Positions 9,857 through 18,997 of a stretch of DNA of 44,228 bases are shown piece by piece. The position numbers and the translations under genes were made by a program. The stretch is from Hymenobacter jeongseonensis (GTDB lineage: Bacteria > Bacteroidota > Bacteroidia > Cytophagales > Hymenobacteraceae), in the NCBI RefSeq assembly GCF_015694725.1, contig NZ_JADQDQ010000019.1, forward strand, positions 1 through 44,228, given 5' to 3'. The notes under the pieces were generated by a model. The model was not told the DNA's origin. It saw only the letters and a list, made by a program, of their open reading frames with translations, and did not search any database. Position 1 is the stretch's first letter; each line of letters starts with the position of its first letter.

Positions 9857-11830
9857 TTAGAACGCTTTGGGAAAATCCTTGGGTAAGTACTGCTGGTACT
9901 TATTCCTAAGCAGGCTCATACATTCTTCATTGTCAGTAAGATTGATGTTGAGTTTCTGCTGTATATACTCATATTTGGTTCTGGCCACGCCAATGATATC
10001 AGACCAGCGAAGTACATGGACGTCAATATTATCACCAGAATAAACGTGGCCATAGTCTCGGTCTTTAGGAGCCATAATCATTTCTAAATCCGACTTGACA
10101 TCACGTACTAAGAGAATGAAATGCCATGAATGGTGGGCCTTCGAAAATCGTGGGTCAGCATTAACTGAACGGGCATAATCCATAATCTGCCCGTATTCAA
10201 CCATGCCTCCGTCAACCGTAGGACGTTTGAGCTCAACAACTAGATTCGAAAAATAGCCGTGTTTCCCGCCATTGAATTGACGCCACAAGCAAACGTCGGG
10301 AATACGAGTAAGGCCGGAATTATCACCGCTTTCAACAACGTCTTCAAAATCCGTGCGGCCAAGCTTTTCCAAGTGGGCTAGAAGCAGGTTTTTTAGATTG
10401 ATATCGTCGGCTCCATAAGTGTAGTCGTCACCAAAAATCCAGGTTTCCTGAACGACAATCTTGTGAAGGTTTCTCCTCTCAAGAACGTTTTTGCTCACCT
10501 CTTTATCATAAATGAGGTGTTCTAATGCACGAAGAAACTTTAGCCGGTTGGTCACCTCCTTCATCGTGTCGATGACATTGGAAAGCGGAGTTTCGTCTAG
10601 CAGTTCTGCCAGTTCCTGGCGTCTTGCTTCTGGCAACTCAATCACTTCTGTCAGTATTCTTCGGAGTGAAGTGGTATCATTCTCAAGTGCCTCCTTTATA
10701 AGAGAAAGAGTCAGTTGTTTGCCTTTCTTGTCTTGGTCATTAAAGGAGGGCAAAAACTCATTTACTTGGAGCGCTACGATATCGAATACCTGCCGGGAGG
10801 CGCGTTCGACTTCGGTCGTTGCTTCTTCCTTGTAAGGGTAGATATGTTCGCTTTTGAGGTTATCAATAAACTCCTGGGCTCTCTGATGCAGACGCTCACG
10901 GGCGTACCGCCGGCCATAGTTCTTAGCGGCGGTTATGGCATCATGAAGTGTTGGGTCAAGTTCACCCATATCGAGACGGTTCTCCAATTGGAGGCGGTCA
11001 ATATATGGGGAGCTGATAACTATACAGATTGGGAGGCCGGGGCGAATACCTGCTGGTATATCGCGGTAGGTCACCCCGTTACGATTACATAGGTAGATTT
11101 TGCGATGGCAATCAAAATTCCACTCTACAACCTGAATGTTAAAGTTATAATCCCGGTTGCCAGCGTCCTGAAAGTATTTGTCCTCAGATTCTGTGTTTCG
11201 GATAAGGCCTCGGAAATTGAGGTCGTCGTTGCCTACCACGATTTTAAAATCTGGGTAGGTCATGCTGTAAATGGCGAATTTCTCGGTTATCTCATCAAGC
11301 GAAGTCTTTGTGAATAACTTTGAGACTACGTTCTGATTGAGGGCCTTAATGACTACTCGGAAGCCCGTTGCCTGTGAGCCATTGTCTAAAATAACGGCAT
11401 CATGAACTATCGGGCGGTCTATGATTTCGCGATGCAAGTCAATAGCGAACGTCCGGGCCAGTCCGTCATCACCTAAATAAGTGCTTTGGAAAGATACATG
11501 GCTACCTAAAGCGAGGGCTTTATAGCGTCCTCTTCCTTCTTTGCCATGATAAGAGCGTTGACCAGGGCTAACAGGAGAGTTTCGCTTTTGGGAACCCCCA
11601 ATGGATTCGAACACACTTAGTGCCTCGCGACGAGACAGGCCATGTCCGTTATCCTCAATAATTAGAGTGTCCCAAGCACCCAGTTGCGATTTTTCTGTCA
11701 GGATATGGATGTGAGTCGCATCTGCATCGAGTGCATTCCAAATCAGTTCAGACAAAGCGTTCACGCCATTGGCCCTAGTTAAGGAGTCAAGGTGGTCTCG
11801 CTGTACTTTAGTGAGTAGCTGGGTGGACAT
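9857..11830 (-). CDS. GHKL (MutL/MORC/Hsp90-type) ATPase fused to a PD-(D/E)XK nuclease
   Basis: A 657-residue two-enzyme fusion. The N-terminal third is a GHKL ATPase: SELIWNALDADA (N box, about residues 27-38), IEDNGHGLSRREA (G1, about 57-69), then SIGGSQK, and GKEGRGRYKALALG (G2, about 95-108). The layout is closest to MutL/MORC-type rather than sensor-kinase ATPases; no HisKA domain is present. A transducer-like and helical region fills the middle. The C-terminus holds a PD-(D/E)XK nuclease pattern: IPDVCLW (about 508), NLVVELKRP (about 530, E-x-K), then YGQIMDYA, the trailing Q-x3-Y motif. Prokaryotic MORC/MutL-like ATPases are known from restriction-like operons, so a DNA-sensing, nucleotide-gated nuclease for defence is a reasonable inference. 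All key residues appear present and the frame is intact. Lower GC than the flanks supports acquisition. Confidence 0.87.
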   Translation of the reverse strand: MSTQLLTKVQRDHLDSLTRANGVNALSELIWNALDADATHIHILTEKSQLGAWDTLIIEDNGHGLSRREALSVFESIGGSQKRNSPVSPGQRSYHGKEGRGRYKALALGSHVSFQSTYLGDDGLARTFAIDLHREIIDRPIVHDAVILDNGSQATGFRVVIKALNQNVVSKLFTKTSLDEITEKFAIYSMTYPDFKIVVGNDDLNFRGLIRNTESEDKYFQDAGNRDYNFNIQVVEWNFDCHRKIYLCNRNGVTYRDIPAGIRPGLPICIVISSPYIDRLQLENRLDMGELDPTLHDAITAAKNYGRRYARERLHQRAQEFIDNLKSEHIYPYKEEATTEVERASRQVFDIVALQVNEFLPSFNDQDKKGKQLTLSLIKEALENDTTSLRRILTEVIELPEARRQELAELLDETPLSNVIDTMKEVTNRLKFLRALEHLIYDKEVSKNVLERRNLHKIVVQETWIFGDDYTYGADDINLKNLLLAHLEKLGRTDFEDVVESGDNSGLTRIPDVCLWRQFNGGKHGYFSNLVVELKRPTVDGGMVEYGQIMDYARSVNADPRFSKAHHSWHFILLVRDVKSDLEMIMAPKDRDYGHVYSGDNIDVHVLRWSDIIGVARTKYEYIQQKLNINLTDNEECMSLLRNKYQQYLPKDFPKAF

Positions 11831-11901
11831 TGTTTGGTAATTTAATTCTGACGGTTATATGCCGCCCTCAGCAGGCTGAGCATTTACTCCTTGGCCTCCA
11901 G

Positions 11902-12864
11902 CTATAGCCCAAGTTTCTGGGCAGCGTTGTGCTGACGCACGTTGTCAAGGCGGGTGTAGCGTCTAATCATTTCACTTGTCTTGTGCTTGGTCTGGTTCAT
12001 CACCTCTGAATCATCAGCCCCGGCTAGCTTCGCTACAGTTACAAATGAAGCACGTAAAGAGTGAGCAGAGTACTTGGGGCCCAAATACCGCTGCACAATC
12101 AAGTTTAGGTGCTTGTCCGTCAACCGCCGTTCGGTCAAACGCTCGCCCTTACGAAAGGACACAAACACGGGCCCTGTAGTACGGTCCAGCCGCTTTATCC
12201 AAGCTTCCAAGGTGCGAATTGGACACAGCTTAAAATCCGGGGAATAGAAAATGGCTTTCTCCTCAGCCGCGCTGTACTGGTTGGTTTTGCTCTTGGCCAA
12301 ATTCACAATCAATCCTTCTTCCGAAAAGGAAAGGTCTTCAATATTCAGCGCCGCTAATTCCGAACGACGAAAAGCCCCGGTAAATCCTAGTAGTAAAATA
12401 ACCCGGTCCCGCAGACCCGCCAGCGTTTTGCCATCGATGCTTTTCACGGTCCGCTTAAAGTTCGCCAGTGTAAATGCCGGGGCCTGTTTTTGCCGCACGC
12501 CCTTAACCCGGGCTATGCCTTCCATCAGCACCTTAAACTTCTTGTCGTCCGTGGGCGAGTCCAGCCCGCGCAGCACATGGGCCTTGGCCACGGCGGCACA
12601 GTGCCGCTGAATGGTCGCTACTTTCTTATCTGTCTCGGCCAAGTGGGTCACGAATCCCGCTAGCGTCTCGACTGATGCTGGCAGCGGTTCCAGTCCGTGC
12701 TCGGCGCACCAAAGCCCAAAGCGTTTCCAATCCCCGGCATACGCTTTCACCGTGTTGGCCGCGCCGCTCAGTCCGGCCTCGACGTAGCGCGAGGTATGCT
12801 CAGCCAGCTGCGCCAGAGCGGCCGACGTGTTACCAGGAATCGAGAGTTCGGACGACTTTTCCAT
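11902..12864 (-). CDS. Tyrosine recombinase (phage-type site-specific integrase)
   Basis: A 320-residue recombinase. ATG 12864 is preferred because the SAM-like core-binding domain begins soon after it (about residues 25-115); the frame is open for 52 more codons upstream, but those read like non-coding sequence. The catalytic domain shows the first Arg in AFRRSELAAL (about 163), a Lys in LAKSKTNQ, HSLRASF (H-x-x-R, about 269), a His in QTKHKTSEM, and the Tyr nucleophile in IRRYTRL (about 301). The set is complete, so it is probably active. It is followed after 71 bases by the GHKL-nuclease gene in the same direction, which suggests it mobilises that module or the surrounding island. Its attachment sites cannot be fixed from this window. 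Confidence 0.9.
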   Translation of the reverse strand: MEKSSELSIPGNTSAALAQLAEHTSRYVEAGLSGAANTVKAYAGDWKRFGLWCAEHGLEPLPASVETLAGFVTHLAETDKKVATIQRHCAAVAKAHVLRGLDSPTDDKKFKVLMEGIARVKGVRQKQAPAFTLANFKRTVKSIDGKTLAGLRDRVILLLGFTGAFRRSELAALNIEDLSFSEEGLIVNLAKSKTNQYSAAEEKAIFYSPDFKLCPIRTLEAWIKRLDRTTGPVFVSFRKGERLTERRLTDKHLNLIVQRYLGPKYSAHSLRASFVTVAKLAGADDSEVMNQTKHKTSEMIRRYTRLDNVRQHNAAQKLGL

Positions 12865-13000
12865 GCGACCTATATATAAAGGAGTAAAACGCGCCTTTGA
12901 CTGCCAAATATAACCAGAATGTTTAAGGGGCGATAAGAGAAGGTTATCGGACCTTAAATTTATAATGGTGGGTAACTCCCCCTTCCTATTGTTTGATGAG

Positions 13001-13119
13001 GCCTGGAGCCAGGCAAACATTAAATAAGGCCTTGTTTTACTGTTTGGTACAGCCTGTCGGGTGGTTCGTGAGGTCTAAAGCCTGGTAGACATTAAATGAT
13101 GTATCTTGTTGATGTCTAC
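13001..13119. repeat. Hairpin and inverted repeat between integrase and Fic genes
   Basis: The 308-base gap 12865-13172 holds no gene. It contains GCCTGG-AG-CCAGGC (13001-13014), and an 8-bp perfect inverted pair, GTAGACAT (13085-13092) and ATGTCTAC (13112-13119). The phrase CATTAAAT occurs twice (about 13018 and 13090). Such structures beside a recombinase may be arm or accessory binding sites, or an operator for one of the divergent genes; neither role is proven. Confidence 0.4.
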
Positions 13120-13172
13120 TCGTGGCGTGGTAGGTTTGTGCAATCAATCACCTGACTGCCTCCCGAACTCAG

Positions 13173-14294
13173 ATGAGCTATCCCGTAAACCCGGATCGTA
13201 ACAAGCCCTGGAATGGCCTGCCGGAATTACCATTGGAGCCGGAACTAGTGGAGACCGTCGAAATCCTGAGCCAGCTGGTGAAGGCCCGGGCTGCGCTGGG
13301 GCGGCTACAGGGCCGCAGCGCGGTGATTCCCAATCAAGGCCTGCTCATTAACAGCATCAGCCTACAGGAAGCCAAGGCCTCGAGCGCCATTGAGAACATC
13401 TTCACGACCGACGACGAACTCTATAAAGCCTACAGCGAACAAGTCCTGGATGCGGGCGCAGGTGCCCCCAAAGAAGTGCTGCGCTACCGCGAGGCCCTCT
13501 GGCACGGGCATGAATATCTCCAGGGCCGGCCGGCCTTTGACCTGGAATATTTTCCGCAGATGTACCGGCAAATCACGCAGGCCACTGACGGTATTCGTCC
13601 GCCTGCTGCGCAGATCTACATCAAGCAAGGCGGCTCCGGGCCTAATGCTGGCAAGGCAGTCTACACCCCTCCCCGCGGGGCTGGCATCCTGGAGGCGAAG
13701 CTGGCCAACCTGCTCGACTTCATGAACGACGACGAGCGCTACCCCCTGGACCCGGTGTTGAAGATGGCCATTGGCCATTTTCAATTCGAAGCCATTCACC
13801 CCTTTCGCGACGGTAACGGGCGCAGCGGCCGGGTGTTCAACATCCACTACCTCGCCCACAAGGGGCTGCTAGATTACCCCATTCTGTTCCTGAGTCGCTA
13901 CATCATGGACCACAAGGCGGACTACTACGCCTTGCTGGCGGGAGTGTCGCAGCGGGGAGACTGGAAGTCGTGGTTGCTGTACATGCTGCGAGCCGTGGAA
14001 AGCACCGCCAACTTGACCTATGACAAAATCAACGACCTGATGGCCGCCAAAGACGCCATTCTGCAGGCGGTAATCAGCGATACGCAGATAGAGCGGCCCG
14101 AGCAGCTGGTCAATAGCCTCTTTATCCAGCCTTTTACCAAGGTGAAGCACCTGACCGATGCGCGGTTGTACGTCGAGAACACGGCCCGCAAGTACCTGAA
14201 CCAGTTGGTGGACATGCGGATTCTGGGCAAGAAAGTTATTGCCGGGCATCACTACTACCTGAACCTGGAGCTCCACCGCATCCTAAGCGAATAG
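13173..14294 (+). CDS. Fic family protein (AMPylator type, autoinhibited)
   Basis: A 373-residue Fic-domain protein. The active-site motif HPFRDGNGRSGR (about residue 208) is complete: His for catalysis, Asp for magnesium, Asn/Gly/Arg for phosphate binding. It should therefore transfer AMP or a related nucleotide group from a nucleotide to target Ser/Thr/Tyr. An N-terminal N-S-I-S helix is followed by KASSAIENIF (about 69-78), which fits the S/T-x-x-x-E-G/N inhibitory motif of class II Fic proteins, whose Glu blocks the active site. The C-terminus looks like a winged helix (LYVENTARKYLNQLVDMRIL), a common DNA-binding end in this subfamily. It lies divergent to the integrase and may be island cargo. 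The target is unknown. Confidence 0.9.
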   Translation: MSYPVNPDRNKPWNGLPELPLEPELVETVEILSQLVKARAALGRLQGRSAVIPNQGLLINSISLQEAKASSAIENIFTTDDELYKAYSEQVLDAGAGAPKEVLRYREALWHGHEYLQGRPAFDLEYFPQMYRQITQATDGIRPPAAQIYIKQGGSGPNAGKAVYTPPRGAGILEAKLANLLDFMNDDERYPLDPVLKMAIGHFQFEAIHPFRDGNGRSGRVFNIHYLAHKGLLDYPILFLSRYIMDHKADYYALLAGVSQRGDWKSWLLYMLRAVESTANLTYDKINDLMAAKDAILQAVISDTQIERPEQLVNSLFIQPFTKVKHLTDARLYVENTARKYLNQLVDMRILGKKVIAGHHYYLNLELHRILSE

Positions 14295-14581
14295 TTCGGG
14301 TGCACAAAGGCCAGTGACAAGGCGGCGATGCATGTTGCCCAAACGCAACAAATAGGACATATTTGGTCACATTTGATGCGTCTGCACAACATAAGGTAGT
14401 AGGCCCTCTCGGAGATGTTATCCTGTGCAAGCCGGGAAGCAGCGCTCCCCCTGGCCCCTGGCCGTCAACTACCTTTACAAAACGCAGCGCCTTTATTTAG
14501 GCACACACTCGTAAAGGGCTGTGCGCGAACAGGAAACAAACAGCAGCATAAAGGGACGCAGGTGGTGGGGTATTCCGTTGC

Positions 14582-16177
14582 TTACTTAACCGGACCCTTC
14601 GCGGGCAGGGCGGGAAAACGGGCGGGCGCCTGGCGGTGGTGCGTGGCCTGCTCATACGCATAGGTGTATTTTATCAGCGTAGCCTCATCAAAGGAGCGGC
14701 CCAGAAACTGCAGGCCCGCCGGCAGCTGCTCGTAGGTGAAGCCCATGGGCACGGTGAAGGCCGGCTGCCCGGTGTGCGGGGCAATCAACTGGCTGTTATC
14801 GCCCTGATAGCCCTTGAAATCACCGATTCTGGCGGGTGGGTTGTTCCAGGTGGGGTACACAAGAGCGCCCACCTGATATTGGTCCATGACGGCCGTCACC
14901 GCCTGCCGGAAGGCGATGCGACGGGGGGCGGTATACGCCTCGCCGCAGCCCGCCTGGCTGTCCCTGGGGCGGACCCCGTGCGCGAGCTCGTCCTGCAGGT
15001 TTTCTTTGATGTAAGGCGAATACGTGCCCGAGGCCAGCACCTGGTCGATGTTTTGCACGGGTGAGCGCGGACCCAGGGCGGCCAGGTACTGGTTGATGTC
15101 GTGCTTGAATACCGAGCACCACTGATCAGCACTTACCTGGTCAAAGGCCGGGATTTCCACGTCCACCACCGTCGCGCCCGCCCGGCGTAAATCAGCGACG
15201 GCCCGCTCGAACAGTGCCTTCACCTGGGGGTCGGGGCTGCGCTCACTCAGCGTGCGCAGCACGCCGATGCGGGCACCCTGCAGGCCCTTCGGATCCAGAG
15301 AGGCTTGGTAGCCCTGAGTTGGCCGCTTGCCCGCCCCGTAAGTGGTGAGCGCATCAGCGGGGTCCGGCCCGGTGGCCATCACCTCGAGCAGCCGGGTGGC
15401 GTCGGCCACCGAGCGGGCCATGGGACCCCCGGTGTCGTTACGCAGGTACAGCGGTGCAATGCCCGCCCGGCTCAGCAACCCCAGGGTGGGCCGGAAGCCG
15501 ACCAGGGCCGTGTGCGACGAGGGCCCCCGGATGGAGTTGCCGGTGTCCGTGCCCAGGCCTGCCGTGCCAAAGCTCGCGGCTACCGCAGCTGCCGTTCCCC
15601 CGCTCGAACCCGCCGGCACGTGCGCCAGATTGTAGGGGTTGCGGGTCTCCCCCGCCAGGGAGCTGATGCTCACCATGGGACTGAACGCCCACTCGGCCAT
15701 GTTAGACTTGGCCAGCACGATGGCCCCGGCGGCTTTGAGGGCGTTGACCACGGTAGCGTCCGTGTCGGGCGCAAAGCCTTTGAGGGCCCGCGAGCCGGCC
15801 GCCGTCTGCAAGCCGGCCGTGTTGAAGTTATCCTTCACGATCAGGGCTGTGCAGTGCAGGGGCCGCAGCTGGCCGGTGCGGCGGTATTCCGCGTCGAGCT
15901 GCCGGGCCGTTTCCACCGCACTCGGGTTCAACACGACGATGGCATTGAGCTTGGTGAGCTGGTCGTAGGCAGCGATGCGGGCCTGGTAGGCGAGCACGAG
16001 CTGCTCGCAGGTGCAGCTGCCCTCCCGCAGGGCCTGCTGCACCTCGGCGATGGAAGCTTCCGTGACTTCAAAAGGAGGGCGCGCGGCATGGTGCTCCCTT
16101 GTTGACTGACTGCCGCAACCGGTAGCCAGGAACGCGCAGAAGAGGGCAAGAAGCAGGGAAGTAGCTCTGGTAAGCAT
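14582..16177 (-). CDS. Amidase signature family hydrolase, lipoprotein
   Basis: A 531-residue amidase. The N-terminus (MLTRATSLLLALFCAFLATG then Cys) is a lipoprotein signal, so the enzyme should sit in the envelope. The Ser-cisSer-Lys triad is visible: Lys in IVKDNFN (about 113), cis-Ser in AGSSGGTAAAVA (about 190), and the nucleophile Ser in GTDTGNSIRGP. GTDTGNSIRGPSS is the conserved signature region. Such enzymes cleave amides or act like Glu-tRNA(Gln) amidotransferase subunit A; the lipoprotein form argues for hydrolysis of small external amides. It follows traN in the same direction (85 bases between the traN stop and this start) in a place where other conjugation genes would be expected, so it is probably an unrelated insertion. 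The 287 bases between the Fic gene and its stop hold no gene. Confidence 0.9.
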   Translation of the reverse strand: MLTRATSLLLALFCAFLATGCGSQSTREHHAARPPFEVTEASIAEVQQALREGSCTCEQLVLAYQARIAAYDQLTKLNAIVVLNPSAVETARQLDAEYRRTGQLRPLHCTALIVKDNFNTAGLQTAAGSRALKGFAPDTDATVVNALKAAGAIVLAKSNMAEWAFSPMVSISSLAGETRNPYNLAHVPAGSSGGTAAAVAASFGTAGLGTDTGNSIRGPSSHTALVGFRPTLGLLSRAGIAPLYLRNDTGGPMARSVADATRLLEVMATGPDPADALTTYGAGKRPTQGYQASLDPKGLQGARIGVLRTLSERSPDPQVKALFERAVADLRRAGATVVDVEIPAFDQVSADQWCSVFKHDINQYLAALGPRSPVQNIDQVLASGTYSPYIKENLQDELAHGVRPRDSQAGCGEAYTAPRRIAFRQAVTAVMDQYQVGALVYPTWNNPPARIGDFKGYQGDNSQLIAPHTGQPAFTVPMGFTYEQLPAGLQFLGRSFDEATLIKYTYAYEQATHHRQAPARFPALPAKGPVK

Positions 16178-16262
16178 GTCTGGGCGTGAGGAAGAAAAGC
16201 CGGGGCAGCTAAGCGTGCCGGGAAGAGGCCGAAAAATAGGGCTTTTCTAACGCGTTTCCCGG

Positions 16263-17123
16263 TTATAAGGAACGTGCTTTCAGCAGGTCAGCATTTGAGA
16301 GTATCAGCTTAAGATGGCGACCCCCGCCTTTTTCGTACACTTCGATAATGAGCTGCTTCTGCTCCGGGATGGTGAACTTCTTGAAGATGTACACCTGCTC
16401 GAGCTTGCCCCGGGACTCAATCTTCCTGGCCGCACCCTGGTAGACATAAATGGGGGTGATCTCCAATGCCTGCTCGGCCGTGCGCTTGGCTACCTGCTTA
16501 TCCTGGATGTAGAACTTCACGAAGTCCACGTCATAGGTCACATTGGACTTATTGGCCAGGTGGAGCGGGAAAAACAACGTTTCCTGCTTGTAGCCCACGC
16601 TGCCGGCGCGCACGCTCAGCTGATTAGCGCTCTCACTGGCTGAAGTGCCACCGGCTGACAGGACCTCTCGGGAATAAGCATCCAGGTTGCCCTGCGGGAT
16701 AGGCGAGTTCGATAGTATGGCTGCTCCCTGAGGCGATGAGGTGGACCCCGCCGCACCCAGGTCGAGGCTGAGCACCTTCGGGTCGTGCTGGTAGTTTACT
16801 ACGAAGGAATAAAGCTTGCCGTCCGAGGTGAGCACCGTCATGTTCGACTCCGGAAAACCAGCCGAGGCCGCTTTCACGCGCACGATGTTCTCCGCACCGG
16901 TGGCTTTGGCCGCAATCAAACCCGAGCTTCCCAGGTCGACATAAGTGACCGGGAAAGGAAACACGAGGTGGGTGGTTTTCTGGTCGCTGATGTAAAGCGG
17001 GTAGGTCGGCAGCTTGTTGGCTTCCGAGTACTGCAGCATCCGGGCAGCCGAGGTTTGAGCCTGCGTGGGCGCGCCGCCCAATGACAGAACGAGGGCGCCG
17101 GTGGCAAAGAGGGTGATTTTCAT
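16263..17123 (-). CDS. traN: Conjugative transfer protein TraN (DUF4138, VirB9-like)
   Basis: A 286-residue exported protein with a signal peptide (MKITLFATGALVLSLGGAP then TQAQ). Typical features are YPLYISDQKTTHLVFPFPVTYVDLGS near the N-terminus, then ENIVRVKAA, and a second half with beta-rich segments (LHLANKSNVTYDVDFVKFYI, then the IPEQKQLIIEVYEKGGGRHL end). In Bacteroidota conjugation systems this family forms part of the outer channel, in the VirB9 role. It begins 14 bases after the traM stop, so the two are co-transcribed. The length is near the family norm and no lesion is seen. Confidence 0.92.
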   Translation of the reverse strand: MKITLFATGALVLSLGGAPTQAQTSAARMLQYSEANKLPTYPLYISDQKTTHLVFPFPVTYVDLGSSGLIAAKATGAENIVRVKAASAGFPESNMTVLTSDGKLYSFVVNYQHDPKVLSLDLGAAGSTSSPQGAAILSNSPIPQGNLDAYSREVLSAGGTSASESANQLSVRAGSVGYKQETLFFPLHLANKSNVTYDVDFVKFYIQDKQVAKRTAEQALEITPIYVYQGAARKIESRGKLEQVYIFKKFTIPEQKQLIIEVYEKGGGRHLKLILSNADLLKARSL

Positions 17124-17137
17124 AAAGGGGGGTGGGG

Positions 17138-18334
17138 TTATTCCTTGTCTACTTTGAGCATCACCTGGTAGCCGGCCTTGAGGCGAACCTTGACCAGACG
17201 GAGTTTTTTCTGGCCGAGGCCCTTGACCGCGCTTACTGCCACGCCCGCGGCGGCCAGGGCCGGGTCTGCGCTCAGGGTCATCATATCGGCCGCACCCAGC
17301 CCTTCCGCGCCCGCCTGTTTCGCAGCGTCGCGGGTGATGGCGCCCGGAATGTGCAGGCCTTCCAGCCCATCCACGTCGTACACTTCCAGAGCGGCGGGAA
17401 AGACGCTGTTGCCGGATTTGAGCGTTTCGATGGCGATGCTAAGACGCTCGCCTGCCAGGCTGCACTTACCGTAGATGAAGGTATTAGCCGGCAACTGATG
17501 GCCGTTGATGACGGCTGACTCCGTGAGCCGCATTTTCACCAGCGAGCCACTGACTACTTCCTGCGACTCGTGGATGACTGCTGGCAGGGTGTTAGCATCT
17601 CCACCCGTCCCGGTTTCCGAGTCAAATCCCTGAAACGACGCCGTCCGCCGACGTCTCGGACCACTAGAGCCCAGGCGGGATACGACGGCGTCCTCATCAA
17701 TGGCGCGGAGCCTGGTCGAGGTCTTTTTCTTCTTGGGAGCTGCTGCCACAGTCCGCGGTGCCGCGCTGCTGGCACTGCTGGACTGAGCCAGCAGCGCCGC
17801 CATCTGTGCCTGAGCCTGGGCCTCTGACAGCTCCCGCTCGTGCTGAGAGCGCATGAGCTGCATCTGCTCTTCGGGAGTAAGGGTCCCCGGCTGAGGTGCC
17901 GGCTGCGCAGTAGTATTAGCAACTCCCCCGTTTAGTTGCGCCTGCTGCGCGGCAATCAGCTGCTGCTGCGCTGCCGCCACTGACCGGTCCACCGAGCCGT
18001 TCGGGCCGGGCTTGCCATCGGCACCCACAGCATAAGAGAGTCCATTTCCGGTGGCCGTATCCACGCGGGCGTCCACCAAGCCCCGGTTGCGCAGGGTATC
18101 TACGGGACTGGCATAGGCTTCCAGCTTACTAGCAGTGATAGAAGCCTGCTCGGCCTTGGGCAGGTTGGTGTTGAAGCCGGACTCGGTGTTTTGCGCCTGG
18201 GCCGGCGTGCCCGTGCCGCCCCCGCTCAGGTAGAACATCACGGCCAGGAAGGGCACCCCCACCACGGGCAGGAAGGTGGCCATCTGGCGGGTCCGATAAA
18301 ATTGCGCGTCGCGCGCGGTGGTTGCGGTTGCCAT
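17138..18334 (-). CDS. traM: Conjugative transfer protein TraM (VirB10-like)
   Basis: A 398-residue protein with a short cytoplasmic start, one membrane helix (MATFLPVVGVPFLAVMFYLS), a long Gln/Ala-rich periplasmic stalk, and a conserved C-terminal domain (SAVINGHQLPANTFIYGKC, then LKSGNSVFPAALEVYDVDGL, then a GLQKLRLVKVRLKAGYQV-like end). This is the layout of Bacteroidota TraM, which bridges inner and outer membrane in the VirB10 role. It starts 12 bases after the traK stop. It appears intact. Confidence 0.9.
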   Translation of the reverse strand: MATATTARDAQFYRTRQMATFLPVVGVPFLAVMFYLSGGGTGTPAQAQNTESGFNTNLPKAEQASITASKLEAYASPVDTLRNRGLVDARVDTATGNGLSYAVGADGKPGPNGSVDRSVAAAQQQLIAAQQAQLNGGVANTTAQPAPQPGTLTPEEQMQLMRSQHERELSEAQAQAQMAALLAQSSSASSAAPRTVAAAPKKKKTSTRLRAIDEDAVVSRLGSSGPRRRRTASFQGFDSETGTGGDANTLPAVIHESQEVVSGSLVKMRLTESAVINGHQLPANTFIYGKCSLAGERLSIAIETLKSGNSVFPAALEVYDVDGLEGLHIPGAITRDAAKQAGAEGLGAADMMTLSADPALAAAGVAVSAVKGLGQKKLRLVKVRLKAGYQVMLKVDKE

Positions 18335-18346
18335 AACGGGTCGTAA

Positions 18347-18961
18347 TTAGCGGGGGAGCGTCGTCAGGTCCTCGTTCCGGAGCACCCGCCAGTTCTCCAT
18401 CAGAAAACCGTGGGGGTTGTTTTCCGAGCGCGTCACGTCCCGCAGGGAACACTCGGAAAGGAAGTTGCGGGTGGTGACCGAGGTGGCCCGGATCACCTGC
18501 TGGTGGCCGTAGCACCGGGCGACCAAGGGCCGGGAGTCGGTGATGACCACGCTGTCCACGCTCATCTCCAGGCTGATGTTGGCGGCAATCAGGTCGTTGT
18601 AAAACCCTTTCTCCTTGAAGTTCTCATACTGCCGTTTGGCCGAGTTGTCGGCCAGATACAAAGCCTTGTCCACGTTGCTGGCGATGGCTTTCTGGTCGGG
18701 GTCGAGCGCGAAAAACAGCTCGTGGAAGCGGGTAACGTGGCTGCGGGCCTCCACCGGCCGGTTGGCCCGCGCATCCCGGGAGCCGGCGGTGAGCAGCTGC
18801 CCCCCCTCCAGCACGTAGATGCGTTGCGCAGCGGCGTTCGTGGTTTGAAAAGCGAAGTAGGCGATGGTGCCGGCCAGCAGCAGCACGGCCAGGATAAAGA
18901 CCAGCGCCAGGGTTTTGACCTGCTGAAAGGCCGAATCTATGGATTTCAGGGATGCGAACAT
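18347..18961 (-). CDS. traK: Conjugative transfer protein TraK (VirB8-like)
   Basis: A 204-residue protein with one N-terminal membrane helix (ALVFILAVLLLAGTIAYFAF) and a soluble periplasmic NTF2-like domain (RSHVTRFHELFFALDPDQ, then YLADNSAKRQYENFKEKGFY). This matches TraK of Bacteroidota conjugative elements, which assembles the inner part of the mating channel. It sits between traJ and traM in the standard order. The frame is intact and the size is normal for the family (just over 200). Confidence 0.92.
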   Translation of the reverse strand: MFASLKSIDSAFQQVKTLALVFILAVLLLAGTIAYFAFQTTNAAAQRIYVLEGGQLLTAGSRDARANRPVEARSHVTRFHELFFALDPDQKAIASNVDKALYLADNSAKRQYENFKEKGFYNDLIAANISLEMSVDSVVITDSRPLVARCYGHQQVIRATSVTTRNFLSECSLRDVTRSENNPHGFLMENWRVLRNEDLTTLPR

Positions 18962-18997
18962 GAGCGTCGGAATGGGTGAGAGAAGAGGACGAGCCGT

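Noticed and set aside
12865..13020. A longer start for the tyrosine recombinase (ATG at 13020)
   Set aside because: The added 52 residues have no fold pattern, and the start at 12864 places the core-binding domain at its usual distance.
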